A DNA stretch of 64,000 bases, from the NCBI GenBank assembly GCA_013407085.1, contig JACCGJ010000567.1, positions 81,937 to 145,936 on the forward strand, written 5' to 3'. Within the stretch, counting starts at the first letter, position 1. Each line of letters opens with the position of its first letter. The notes under the pieces were generated by a model. It did no database searches. It saw only the letters and a program-made list of their open reading frames with translations, and had not been told where the DNA came from. Both the position numbers and the translations under genes were made by a program. Positions 32,100-42,700 of this stretch are shown one piece after another. The DNA is from Atriophallophorus winterbourni. Its lineage: Eukaryota; Platyhelminthes; Trematoda; Plagiorchiida; Microphallidae.

Positions 32100-33276
32100 G
32101 TCAAGTGTTCAATGCACGGCACAGAAGTATTGTACGAATGCACATACGTGTTGCGTCAAAAGGGGATCACAAATAAAAAGCACATGGCATGAAATGATAA
32201 ATTGTTTTATTTTATTTACAAAATATCAAGGTTAGACAGAAAGTATAAAGGAGGCAATAAAGATTGATGATTGAGGAAAGCATGCGTGAACGCGGGGGGA
32301 CAGTAAATGAGCGCAAAAGCTGATAAACATGATTTCATTTATAGTTGGTATAAAGCAATTATGAGATTCGAAGGTCGACGGTGCTGTGCTGAAAAGAGAG
32401 GCAGAAGAGTGTGAATGCGACCAAACTGGCAATAATTAACGAGCTGGTATTGTTCTGAAATGAGCTGCGTGTGGATTCGCCGACATAAACCTTTTTCATT
32501 CTGACGGTATATTAGCCCGCGTGGAGTGTTTGACTCTGTGGCACTCGTGACTCCATGCTACTTGTAATCTTCAGTTTTGCTTGCTAGGTGAACATAATCC
32601 AGCGCGCTACAATGATAGCTTGATGTTCGGGACACGGGAAAAAGCAAACCTCTGCTATCCGCTCATTTTTGTACTTTCTCAGCTGGTTTACCGTGAAAAA
32701 CTGTTCCCGAGCGGTGAGTTAGATCTGATGTCGGTCTTTAATCGTGGAGAATATGGTGTTATCTCTCATCCGGCTATCAGTGATGGTAAGGAGGGCAAAA
32801 CCGTGAAATCGCTACCTACGTGAACGAGACTGAATAATTGGTTCCAGAAGTCCTGCATAATTAATATCGCATGTCCAGCGCTCACTTGCTCTGCACACGC
32901 TGCTATGCACGAGACAAAAAACCTAGTGTGCATTGGCTGTATGCAATTATCATCGTTCATAATCAAAATTAACATCACATTGACGCTGCGTTAGATCATT
33001 GGTCTCACATCCCTAAAATATAGAGTGGAACGCTGTAAAGCGGAACATAATCTGACAAATTACGCATAGCACGAGATACTAAGTCCAAACCAAATGTCAC
33101 AATGACGGTTGTGTGTAAGCCTTCAACGATCTGGCCGAAATAAGCTCAAATAGCTTGAAACCCAAAAAGCGAATGTGCAAGTTTAATCGAATAGCTTACA
33201 AAATCGTTCACTTGATGAAAACAGTAACGAATGCAGAGTGCTCTCTAAAGGGGTTCTATGGAACAGGTTCAACGTA
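32100..33276. other. Mostly unassigned; one SINE remnant
   Basis: At 32500-32575 a diverged + strand SINE S short unit is visible (GACGGTATATTAGCCCGCGTGG...GACTCTGTGGCACTCGTGACTCC). The rest shows short open frames without motifs. If the CAP gene to the right continued leftwards its C-terminal exons could lie here, but none was recognised. Confidence 0.45.
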
Positions 33277-33460
33277 CTACAATGTGCTATTGGGCAGTAT
33301 TTCTGTACTGCGAAGGTAGCACCGTGTTAAATTGATTTACCAAAGCTGCATGCGAAAATATTCTGGAGTCTTGTATCTGTACCGGCAATCTGACAGTGTC
33401 TTGGCCCGTGCGCAGTCTCTAAATGTGTGGCACTTTTCCTGGATGCAAGCTGGTGATTTT
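33277..33460 (+). repeat. SINE family S, diverged copy
   Basis: GTGCTATTGGGCAGTATTTCTGTACTG, CACCGTGTTAAATTGATTTACC, CGGCAATCTGACAGTGTCTTGGCCC, GTGTGGCACTTTTCCTGGATGCAAGC. Confidence 0.75.
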
Positions 33461-33829
33461 CTACAGCACCGCCTACGCTCGATGGGTCATGTGTGCAGAA
33501 TAGAAAACGGTCGTAATCAAAAAGATATACTATATTGGAAGTTGAAAGCGCTGAGCATTGACTCTATGTACTGAGAAGATCTAGATGATGACCGTTTACT
33601 ATAGAAGCATCATCATCAAACTTGGGAACAACAAGCGCCATTGTTATCTGTTGAACGGAGTTCGCATCGACCGGGTACTGTCTAGGTCTGTGTTTGTCGT
33701 GCAAGAGATTGCTACCGCAACTTATTGTCATCAAGTACATCCTTGTTTGATCTAGAACAAAAAAATCAAGCAGCTACGTAAATCGGGTATGGAGACTAGA
33801 ATAGGGCAGTTTTCTCAGAATGTTGTTGT

Positions 33830-34070
33830 TGGCCTCCTTCGGTCGATGTCGACCATGGATGTACATCACAATCGCATGATTTTTCATGTTCTAAAGCTTT
33901 TCGAATGATCACAGTCCGATTCAGGAGGAACAATCTCTCCCGCAGCGCTTGCAACGATGGTCAGAACGCCGGCGGCGTGATCTGCGTTCAGTAGCCAAGA
34001 GCTGTATCTACTCCTCCCCGGCTTGCAGGCGACACTTTACACAATGCCTCCGATGTACACCACCGTTAAA
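33830..34070 (-). pseudogene. LINE ORF 3' end with repeat T
   Basis: 33830-33965 is repeat T (GTTGTTGGCCTCCTTCGGTCGATGTCGACCATGG). Read on the - strand the adjoining part gives LLATERRSRRRSDHRCKRCG, a basic stretch ending in a C-x-x-C-G zinc-finger-like motif, as at the end of some RTE-like ORF2 proteins. Truncated and frameshifted. Confidence 0.45.
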
Positions 34071-34666
34071 TCAAACCCGCAACCATTCGCTTTCTGAAGC
34101 AAACACAAACAATTTTAAACGAAGAACCCAGTGGAGGACTGGTGTAACAAATCGACCATAAACATCAAGCACAACGTACACGCACTTACCAGAGTACAGC
34201 ACCGCGTTATTGCCATAAATCCGGGTCTTGGATGTGACGTAAATGCTGACGAGTTTGGGAAATTTCCGACAGCAATTCGAACTGAGATTTGTACTGGCGC
34301 TTGGGTCCAGGCGACGCGAACAGTGACTGCGCACGTTGTCTGCGTTCGATTGAGGGCTTAAAGTGATCAAACATCGATTAAAATTAAGCAAGTTTTGGTT
34401 GGGTTGATAGTGTGAACGGGTTCCTCGCATTACAAGCAATTAAGCCTACTCTGTTACTCGGACGACACAAATAAAAGCTATGATCATCCGATTTGAGTAA
34501 TTATTACGACCGTAATTAAACACCGTGGGTCGTTGTACGAAAATTATGTAATGAAGAATTCAAAGTATAACTTTGTTTTACTACTTTTCCACCGGCTCAA
34601 CACTCACTGAACCTAATCGATTAAACCCTTTATATAGTTCTGCATCCTACCGACTCCATCTGTGCG

Positions 34667-34885
34667 GGATTGCAATTGTACAGTACTTATGTGCTGTCCA
34701 TTTAAAACCATGTTAAATTGATTTGACACCGGTAGTGAGCTGCATGCGAGATACGCTGGTCACACTACCATTTCTATTTCTCTCTCTCATATCTGTCTAG
34801 GTCTGGGCAAACTGACAGTATTTTAGCCCACGTGTAGTCCATGACTGTGCGGCACTTTGTGTGGATCACGATTGTGACTTCACTC
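34667..34885 (+). repeat. SINE family S, long form
   Basis: GCGGGATTGCAATTGTACAGTAC, CATGTTAAATTGATTTGACACCGGTAGTGAGCTGCATGCG, CTGTCTAGGTCTGGGCAAACTGACAG, CTCATTCATTC tail. Confidence 0.8.
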
Positions 34886-34999
34886 ATTCATTCTCCACTT
34901 GATGACGTCAAACAGCTAAAACCGGGAAGCGAGCACCGAAATGCATTCGTGCCTGTATGCATTCAGTGCAATGAACGAAAAGCATGACCCCAATTGTTC

Positions 35000-35540
35000 A
35001 GATATTCACAACCTGTTGTTGTTGGCCTCCTTCGGTTGATGTCGACCATGGATGTACATCACAATCGCATGAATTTTCATGTTCTACAGCTTTTTGAATG
35101 ACTTAACGGTCCGATTCGGGAGACAACTTCAAGAAAAGTGTCGGGAACAGCGTATGCCATTGTACGCTGTTTTTATTGATTTAACGAAAGCATTCGACTA
35201 CGTCAGCAGGGAGGGTCTTTTGAAAATGCTTGATTTGATAGGCTGCCCCCCAAGACTGCTCAAACTCGTCATTTCGTTTCACTCTGGCATGAAGTGCTCA
35301 GTCCATTTTAACGGTTTCATCACAACCTGTAGCACTGCACAAACATATCTGTCTAGGCCTGGGCAACCTGACAGTATCTTCGCCCACGTGCAGTCTCTAA
35401 CTGTACGGCATTTTGCCGGCACCAGGCTTGTGCTTTCATACATACATACATACTGCACAAACACTGAGTCTGGCAAAGCAATGTGCAACCTCAGCAATGT
35501 GCATCAACCGGCATTTGACAATATTTAAGAAAAGGAACAT
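35000..35540 (+). pseudogene. LINE reverse-transcriptase palm fragment, interrupted by a SINE
   Basis: After a repeat T segment (35010-35120), the frame reads RMPLYAVFIDLTKAFDYVSR and LLKMLDLIGCPPRLLKLVIS. This is the RT palm motif F-I-D-L-x-K-A-F-D with the first catalytic Asp, then G-C-P-x-x-L. It continues to GFITTCSTAQ, where a short SINE is inserted (35346-35451). The same LINE frame resumes behind the SINE (CTGAGTCTGGCAAAGC, LINE-like) but cannot be followed far. Neither YADD nor endonuclease is present. Confidence 0.75.
35346..35451 (+). repeat. SINE family S, short form with 12 bp target-site duplication
   Basis: A 106 bp insertion flanked by perfect ACTGCACAAACA repeats (35334-35345 and 35452-35463) within a LINE reverse-transcriptase ORF. 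It begins TATCTGTCTAGGCCTGGGC and ends in a CATACATACATACAT tail. This copy defines the short form and its 3' end. Confidence 0.9.
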
Positions 35541-35562
35541 CCGCAGCAATGAGACTGTATAT

Positions 35563-36595
35563 GCAAAGAAATTTGAGTGCAATCGGTTAGAGTTGTTTTT
35601 GGGTAACGTTTCACTTCTGAGACAGAAGCTTCGTCAGACCAATGGTGATAGTCAGGACAGGAAACATGATTAAGTAGTAGTTAACCCACCACCACTTAGT
35701 TGATCTTAGTGCTAAACAGACTACAGTACGCCTACAGTGTGTCACGTCTCGTGGGAATGACCAGGATGAGTGGACGATTTTCCTCACAGTGTGTATCCAA
35801 ATCAATCTGATACAAGTGAACACGGTCAAGGTCAATAGACACAGCGGTCCACATACGTAAAAGTACATAAGGCTAAGGCTATTTTTGAAGAAAGGTCAAA
35901 TAAGTGGTGGTGGGTTGACTACTACTTAATCAAGTTCCCTGTCCTGACTATCACCTTTCGTCTGACGAAGCTTCTGTTCAGTTTTGATACACCTCAAGGA
36001 TAAGACGCCTTTATCTAGCGTTACGAACAGCATTTACAGAATCAACTGTAAGGACTGTTCGGGTGTTTACATAGGCTAGACTTCCAGGGAAATTCACACT
36101 AGAATCGAAGAACACCGAAAGCGTGTCCGGAGACAGCCCCGGGATGCGAGGGAATATCAATTCCTTATTCGTGATTCCGAGTGGCGAAGCACGTTTTAGA
36201 TACGGGCCACAGCGTCGATCTAGACAATGTGGCAATATTGAGACGCTGTATTAAATCGTATAGCGAACGCCTACATGCGGAGGCGGTCGAAATTGCCAAG
36301 GCAGGTCGACTGGCGGTCAATAAGGTGGATGGGGCAGAAATCTCTACAATCTGGCGCTCAGCACTGATGCGAAAGTAAATCGTTTTTATTCACCTTATAC
36401 CTACTAGTTAATTAGCTTTTTGTTTTTCTTCAAAAATAGCCTTAGCCCCGTCAGTTATGTACTTTTACGTATGTGGGCAGCTGTGTCAACTGACCTTAAC
36501 CATGTTCACTGGTATCAGATTGCTTTGGATAAACACTGTGAGGAAAATGGACCACTGATCCTGGTCATTCCCAGTGCCATGACGCCTTTCCATTA
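35563..36595 (+). mobile_element. Penelope-like element remnant with inverted repeats
   Basis: Two inverted-repeat pairs flank the core. 35620-35705 pairs with 35900-35985 (GTGGTGGGTT, ACTACTACTTAATC, TCCTGTCCTGACTATCACC, GACGAAGCTTCTG). 35745-35890 pairs with 36425-36590 (CATACGTAAAAGTACATAA, AATAGCCTTAG, TCCTCACAGTGT, TGACCAGGAT). The core (36030-36380) encodes a degenerate GIY-YIG domain. Penelope-like elements often carry such inverted or tandem terminal pLTR arrangements. The RT domain was not found, so the copy is incomplete. Confidence 0.7.
36030..36380 (+). pseudogene. GIY-YIG endonuclease domain of a Penelope-like element
   Basis: Reads NCKDCSGVYIG, a stop, then TSREIHTRIEEHRKRVRRQ, a frameshift, then VAKHVLDTGHSVDLDNVAIL, YSERLHAEAVEIAKAG and ISTIWRSALMRK. 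The order C-x-x-C, V-Y-I-G, T-x-R-x-x-x-R-x-x-E-H, H-x-x-x-x-G-H matches the C-terminal GIY-YIG nuclease of Penelope-like retroelements. One stop (36078-36080) and at least one frameshift make it non-functional. Confidence 0.8.
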
Positions 36596-36720
36596 ACGAA
36601 GCTAGGCTTCTGTGTCAAAGTGAAAGGTAAATCTAAACGGATTTTTAGCGTGCAGTGAGCAAAGTTCACGATCCAGTTTCACGATGAGGAATAGATACAA
36701 ACATTTCAGCAGTAACATAC

Positions 36721-39492
36721 CTTTGTAGGGGGCGAATGTATCGAGGACTCATACAACAAATGAGGAGGAATTGGTTTGGGTGGACTTGGGGCTTTCGGGC
36801 CGCTAGGATTCCAAATCAAACCGTGACTGAAATGCCGGTCAACTAATTGCTGCAGACCTCGTAAGCATGCCATCCAAGCACGAATCCATTGGGCGTGTTG
36901 TGTTTGACTAATGTGTGGTGAAAAGCACAAGCGAAAACGAACAACTTTTATTAGTAAAAAGATAGAGGAATGGCATTTCTGTGTCATGAAATGTTTGTTA
37001 GGGTAAAAGTGGTTGATTTGGCTGAATGTTGCAATTACGGTGAGCCATCGGAGCAGGTTGACCATGCTTTATTAACCAACGTCTGTGATTAGTTGGATAG
37101 ATCTAAAACGAGTTACATCTAGTATACCATTGTTTACTACTTTCCCACTAACTCACAGCGCACTGAACCTAATCTTACTGTCTCCACGTAATGACGACAA
37201 ACAGCCTGGAACCAGTTGGGGAATGTAAGTACAGGGGATGTGAGCACCCCCAATATTGGTTATTTCCGTAGATTCGATTGATTTACTTAAATCCACTATG
37301 TTGATTGGTCGTCAAAATGTTGGCTGTGCCTATCCGGTTAACATTTGTATTCAAGTATATCTTTGTTGAGCTACATTTTGGTTTGCACTAAAATCGTTTT
37401 GTCTCGTTTACATGGACCTAGAAAGTTTAGACACGGTCAAGTGTGGCAATGTTCTTGACTTAGGAATTTTTAGTGGATCAAAAATTTGCATTGAAACATA
37501 CTTAAAAGTTTAGCTCACGCTTACGTGCATATTCAGCAGAAAATAAAACATTAACAATAGATTACACACACCATGTAATGACGATGTAATTTCGAAACAG
37601 AGTAGCGAAAATGCAGCGGATGTGAGTGTCACGATACATTGTTCAATTATAAGCATACTGATCGTTTGCTAGGGGATCGGCCTATATGTGAACACCACGG
37701 CTCTTTGTAAGAATCAGTGATTACAAAGGACAACTTTGTTTGTTCGATGAACCTAAGCTTCTTTTATCAAACATCCAGAAACCAGTAGTGAACAGTAAGT
37801 CTGGGGATGCGATCGCAACGCAACACATTCGAATTCAACAGTCCTATTGCCGAGGATACAAGGAGGCAAAAGAATGGAGATAAAACGTGTTTCTTCAGGG
37901 CAATCCGATGTATTGTACTCGATGATGATGCGTATTATTTGATGGGAAAAAAGAAAAATCTCATGATACGTAGTTCATGAAACTGGAAAAACAAACACTA
38001 TGGAGCACACTGGGGAAGGCGTTGCTTAGCTGTAGCGATGGAATCTTCCCGTTAAGCTCTTCACTGTACATTATAGGTAGACCATTGATAAATTGTCCTC
38101 AAACACCTAATTGACGATAACGCTCTACTCATTCTAAAAACTTGATTGAATGCATATTCCATTCTAGACGTAGATATCTCATCCCAGTGTAATTGTACAT
38201 ACTCTTGTATAGACTCCGTAGCCGTCCCACCCTTTTTTCACTGTTTTTCGCTATCCAAGCACGTGATTTGTGAGCGATGTTTCGCTTTTGTCGAGTTGAC
38301 TGTGTCATGTCCAACGTGGCTTGTGGGCTATTTCTACTGCAAACGGCTGAAGGACGCGTGTTGCATATCAGCGACCTAACAGTACAGTAGTCCGCAAACG
38401 ATCATAATTATATCAAAATATTCACGATGGAGCATTATAAAATAGACACAAAGTTAACAAGACAGTCAAATGAAACATCTAATAATCGAGCACTTACTTT
38501 GAATGACAATACTGAAAGGTTTTGTTCGCAAATGCATTTGTCGATTCGCAAATTTCCTTGACAAATATAGAAGCTGTCGGCTAAAATAGACACAAATCAG
38601 ATAAAGCGAGAGACGTTACGTGGCTGAACCAAGCCAGAACCATAGCCGAGTCCGCAATCATGATCAGTGCATTTTTCGTCAACGGATCTGACATTTGGCG
38701 ATCAAAATCCTGGGCACAGAAACACAGTGAGGAACGCCACGTGACTTACTGAGATTTCCAATAATTTGTACGAAACGGGTTTATAATAGTTTTCCAGAAT
38801 ATTGGGTGGAGGTTTCGAATAGTTTTGCGCGAATTTGATCAAATCTCTGACCAACACGAAACCCTCTTCTACCAGCAAAGACTAAGAATGAATAAAAATA
38901 TGCATAATGTCCCCACCTGCTTATTGATTTCATGTCCTAGTTCACGACTCAAAGATGTAAAAACCGGGAGTGTTTGACTCATAAATGTTTGAAATGCATC
39001 AAGGCCAGAAGTTTCTACAGGACGGGTTAGACGAAGGATAAATACGATTATGCGCCTACCACTCTGGGTGCCGACTCCTGCTAATTTTTCCAGTCTTCCA
39101 ACAAGTGATTCAAAACGGTCAAGGTAATCTTCTCCGATCTCAGACGGTCGTGCAAACATCCTGAGCAGAGGACGCGTCAATGAGTACGAATCTTCGCTAG
39201 GTACCAGATTCACCTTGGACGCATCGAATCCATCTACCACCTGATTCCCCGACCATCCGCCCAAACTCGTCGACGTGGCATCACCAGGAATTTGACTGGA
39301 AGTCGATATGGAAACGGTCTCCTTCACACTGCCATCCTGTGGTGGTTTAGCACCGGCATGAGTGCTTGAGAAGTCGTTATCCCATGTAACGGCGGTTAAA
39401 CCATTATGATTTCCGTTTTGCCTAACAGTTTTTGGAGACTGCTTCTTTTTTCGTTGTGCACGACAGGTGACGCAGCCGAAAAGTTTAGACAT
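36721..39492 (-). CDS. CAP: Cyclase-associated protein, N-terminal half (copy 1), spliced
   Basis: Binds and recycles actin monomers with cofilin; the N-terminal domain recognised here oligomerises and binds cofilin-actin (family knowledge). Exons read downwards: 39492-38917, 38881-38750, 38709-38620, 38580-38498, 36907-36721. Introns are 35, 40, 39 and 1590 nt, GT...AG throughout, phases consistent. CAP landmarks: YLDRFESLVGRLEKLAG, LDAFQTFMSQTLPVF, SLLVEEGFVLVRDLIKFAQN, LTKNALIMIADSAMVLAWFS, TASIFVKEICESTNAF, HAQWIRAWMACLRGLQQLVD and HFSHGLIWNPSGP, then a proline-rich KAPSPPKPIPP start of the P1 region. About 120 residues precede the CAP domain. A 45 nt in-frame segment (39015-39059) is probably another micro-intron. 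The WH2/CARP half is not found to the left. Confidence 0.9.
38120..38245 (+). repeat. RTE family 1, 3' UTR fragment in CAP intron
   Basis: CTTGATTGAATGCATATTCCATTCTAGACGTAGATATCTCATCCCAGTGTAATTG...GACTCCGTAGCCGTCCCACCC corresponds to the RTE 3' end at 59520-59630. It lies within the 1.6 kb CAP intron; an open frame across it is coincidental. Confidence 0.65.
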
Positions 39493-39751
39493 TGGTTAGA
39501 AATGCGAAGCCCACAGAATCATTGAGTAAATTGTTTTCACAAAGAAAACTAAGTGTGCGCTGAAAAAGAAATCACACAGATATATCCGATTGGGGGGAAG
39601 ATGAGAAAGCAAAGCGGAAATGAATAAACGCACGTAGTCTTGAATGACCACGCATCGAACTAATTTTATTGTAGCACTAGTGACAGATTACGCAAAGATG
39701 CCTTTCGGTAAGATAAACAATTTTGGACCACACATGCAACTGGTAATTGCG

Positions 39752-39900
39752 TGAATGTATGAAATCATAATTATGTACCTGGGCAAAGTGCCACGCACTC
39801 TAAAAGGCGGGCTAAGCTATTGTCAAACACGATGATGGCAGTTAAACCGCAGTGTATTTTCGCATGCGGTACAGAAGTAACACACACTTGCACATAAGTA
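39752..39900 (-). repeat. SINE family S, diverged copy
   Basis: GAATGTATGAAATCATAATTATGTACCTGGGCAAAGTGCC, GTCAAACACGATGATGGCAGT, CGCATGCGGTACAGAAG. Also present at 50370 in copy 2. Confidence 0.65.
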
Positions 39901-39994
39901 GAATGCTGCGTCACTGTTGTCCATGGGACCAATAACGCGGAACACCAAACATAGCTCGCTCAAAATTGTTCGACATAGTGTGGAATACTTGTAC

Positions 39995-40225
39995 GATGAT
40001 GAAAGCACAAGCCTGATCCAGGCAGTGTCGTACAGTCCGAGACTGCACGTGGGGTAAGATACTGCCAGGTTGCCCAGACCTAGATAGATATGAGGAAGAA
40101 AAAAGAACAGGAAATGGTAGTGAGACACCAGCCTGTTTCAGCATGCAGGTCACTACCTCTGACCAATCAATTTAGCACGGTGTTAGCCACACAGCAGGAA
40201 GTACTGCACGATTGCACATTCGTTG
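39995..40225 (-). repeat. SINE family S, long form
   Basis: GATGAAAGCACAAGCCTGATCCAGGCAGTGTCG, GCCCAGACCTAGATAGATATGAGGAAG, CAATTTAGCACGGTGTTAGCCACACAGC. Shared with copy 2 at 50612. Confidence 0.85.
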
Positions 40226-40532
40226 AATACTTGTAGCTCGTGTACGGGCGTGTAGTTCGTAGTTGCGGACGTTACGTAACCAAACTAGGTGACATCACCA
40301 GCGGAAAGTTATTCGAAGCATATTATCGATTGGGCTACCCAAAAAGCTTCATTATTCGCGGCAAGTATTCATTAGCAATCCAAACGCAAGGGAACAACAT
40401 GAACACAACAAGATTAACACTTCTTTTCATACAACACATTTCGGAGAATACCGAAGAATGCTACGCCCACTCGGGATTAATATAACGCACAAACCAACGT
40501 CAACAGCTTGCATATCTCTTTTGTGTATGTAC

Positions 40533-40762
40533 GTATGGCATGGTATGAAAGCACAAGCCTGATCCAGGCAAAGTGCCGCACAGTCAGAGACTGCATGTGG
40601 GCGATATTACTGTCGGGTTGCCCGGGCCTGGACACATATGAGGGGGGAATAAAAATAGAAATGGTAGTGAGACTCCAGTGTGTTTCAGAATGCATCTCAC
40701 TACCGTTGGTCAATCAATTTAGCATGATGTTATTCGCACAGCACATAAATGCAGCACGAAAT
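40533..40762 (-). repeat. SINE family S, long form
   Basis: GGCATGGTATGAAAGCACAAGCCTGATCCAGG through CACATAAATGCAGCACG; close to consensus. Shared with copy 2 at 51166. Confidence 0.9.
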
Positions 40763-40904
40763 AACAAACCTGATCGAGAGCATGTGAGATGAAATCCTCC
40801 GGGTGCGCAAGGGTCCGGAGGAAAGTGGAAGAAATCAACAATGGCGCGGAGAGTCGCAGACAATTGCCGGACAGAAGCACTTTATCATCGCACATACTCA
40901 TGGC

Positions 40905-41075
40905 CATGCATTTCCATCACACGCGCACACCACGACCTGTTTGCACTCCCCAGCTAGGGACAGTACGATCAGGATCCTTGAAACAGTGGAAGAACGATAA
41001 GCGAGGTTTGTGCTTGTTTGTGCCACTGTTGGGTAAGGTTGGCAACCTGTTCAATCACGTGCCCACAGGCATGCA
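40905..41075 (+). repeat. Repeat C copy
   Basis: CCATCACACGCGCACACCACGACCTG, GGGACAGTACGATCAGGATCC, CTTGAAACAGTGGAAGAACG, GCCACTGTTGGGTAAGGTTGGC, CTGTTCAATCACGTGCCC. The same words occur at 43425-43575 and 56150-56390. The 138-codon + frame over it (40789-41205) is probably fortuitous. Confidence 0.7.
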
Positions 41076-41689
41076 GATGGTATTGAATGACATTTTCGGT
41101 TCAAGTACACGTTTGAATGTCCGTGTTATACCAAGGGTCCGACGCAAATCGGGGCTGGTAATCACGTCAAACGCCATGCACAATCAAAAAATAAAAGTAG
41201 TATAGAAAAATATTTAATGGAAATTGTACATTGAATGTCATTTCGCAAGGCGGTTGAAACTTTCTGCTAAATCGGAATACATCTACGGGAGTGAGGGAAC
41301 GCACGAGACAAGGAAAAAATGTGATCTGCAAATTGGACGAAAACAAAAAATCAATAAATAGACAGGTGAAAACACATGTGATTACAAAAAACGGACTAAA
41401 ATGTGGATAGTAAAATCTGATGCGATGACGTGAACATTAATTTGACAAAAATCTGCACCTTAACAATATTCAAGCATAAGGAAGAAAGCTAAGGCCTGTG
41501 GTGAAAACGAATTTTCTACCAATACATTAATCAGGTTTGAGAACAATATTGTGATTGGTCGATGTCTTGTTTTGTTTCCACTGAGGCAATCGATGATTGA
41601 ATGATTAAATTTGCTGGTTAAAAAATCGAACATTTTACATTGGATGAAAGAAAATGCGAACAATAACCGCGTAGAGTATAACAAATGTA

Positions 41690-42215
41690 TGGTTCACAAA
41701 TAATGTTCGTTCGAATATGTCGCCATGCTCGGAGAGTTTGCCACATGTTGAGGAAGGGAATTTCAGTAAAATAGCATGCACGGCGAACAAATGCTGTCGG
41801 CAACCAATAATGGAACCGTGAATGTAGAGGGATAAGGCATGTCCGCGTCACTTTCACGCCACACACTTGAAACAAGTATCTTAGTAGATGTCCTTCCGTA
41901 GGTAAGGATAATATCGCGCCGTCTTCTCCTTTGGGTAAAGCCACATAGAACCAGACGTCGCAATCGTTCATTGTATGGAACATTGCGAAGACCCATCAAT
42001 AATTTGGTCGCTTTGCGATAAATTTTGTCGCAGATGGCAACAACTTCCCGCAACCAAGGAGCCCAGACCTCTACCATATTCTCCATCGTTGGACGAAGGT
42101 AAACGTTCGATATCCTGGGTAAGGTTACTGGCAAGAATCTTCGAAAGATTTCTAACAATCTGATGGCCTGTTGACAAACATTCTGGCACTAAACTGTGTT
42201 TTTCAGATTTCAACT
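41690..42215 (-). pseudogene. CR1/Jockey-like LINE, ORF C-terminal part
   Basis: Read from 42158 down: YLRPTMENMVEVWAPWLREV, then YRKATKLLMGLRNVPYNERL, a RRLVLCGFTQ stretch and RRRRRDIILTY. This is the CR1/Jockey signature v-R-P-x-x-E-x...W-x-P, Q-R-x-a-T-K, Y-x-x-R-L, R-R-x-R-x-D-x-I-x-x-Y after the RT domain. Frames break beyond. The homologous copy at 52340-52855 is frameshifted differently. Confidence 0.75.
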
Positions 42216-42344
42216 AATCCAAGGTCTTTTTCCACAGGGCTTCTTACCAAGCATTCAGTTCCAAAAGCGATATTTCCATTTTTCTTTTCTGTGCTACGTT
42301 GCATATCATTCATAGCCCAACCAGCTGACACGCTGGCCGAATCA

Positions 42345-42700
42345 CTTTACAATTTCTCATAATCTGGACAGAGCTTCAGTTTGCAAAGCAATACGTTCTG
42401 AGCCAACATCGAGCCACAGAATATACATTGGTGGAGGACATTGGGATCACACCATCCATCATAAATCGAACCTGTTCGCTTAAAAGCGTCGAACTCATTC
42501 GATCGGTTACCCATGGACTCAGATCGCAAGCAAATTACCAGCTGACGCTCCGGACCGTTCCACATGACTATATAGCCCAATTGAGGAGAAGTGATTTCAT
42601 CAACAATATACACAGCAATATGGAATACCCGATGCCGTTGTGACCTACGCTCAACAGCCGGAAGCAGTATTCGTTTAACCTCAGCTCTATAGCATTGCCA
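42345..42700. other. Conserved unassigned block (copy 1)
   Basis: Both strands have open frames of 70-88 codons here and in the counterpart 52990-53340. The - strand frame has a cysteine-containing LHQCIFCGSML stretch in copy 1 only. I do not recognise a family. It directly abuts the CR1-like end, so it may be the upstream part of that LINE or unrelated host sequence. Confidence 0.35.

Noticed and set aside
36030..36380. Host GIY-YIG nuclease gene
   Set aside because: The internal stop and frameshift, the inverted repeats and the H-x-x-x-x-G-H spacing point to a Penelope-like element remnant.
40789..41205. A 138-codon + strand ORF, identical in both copies
   Set aside because: It overlaps repeat C and a SINE end, has no motif, and identity between copies only reflects the duplicated block.
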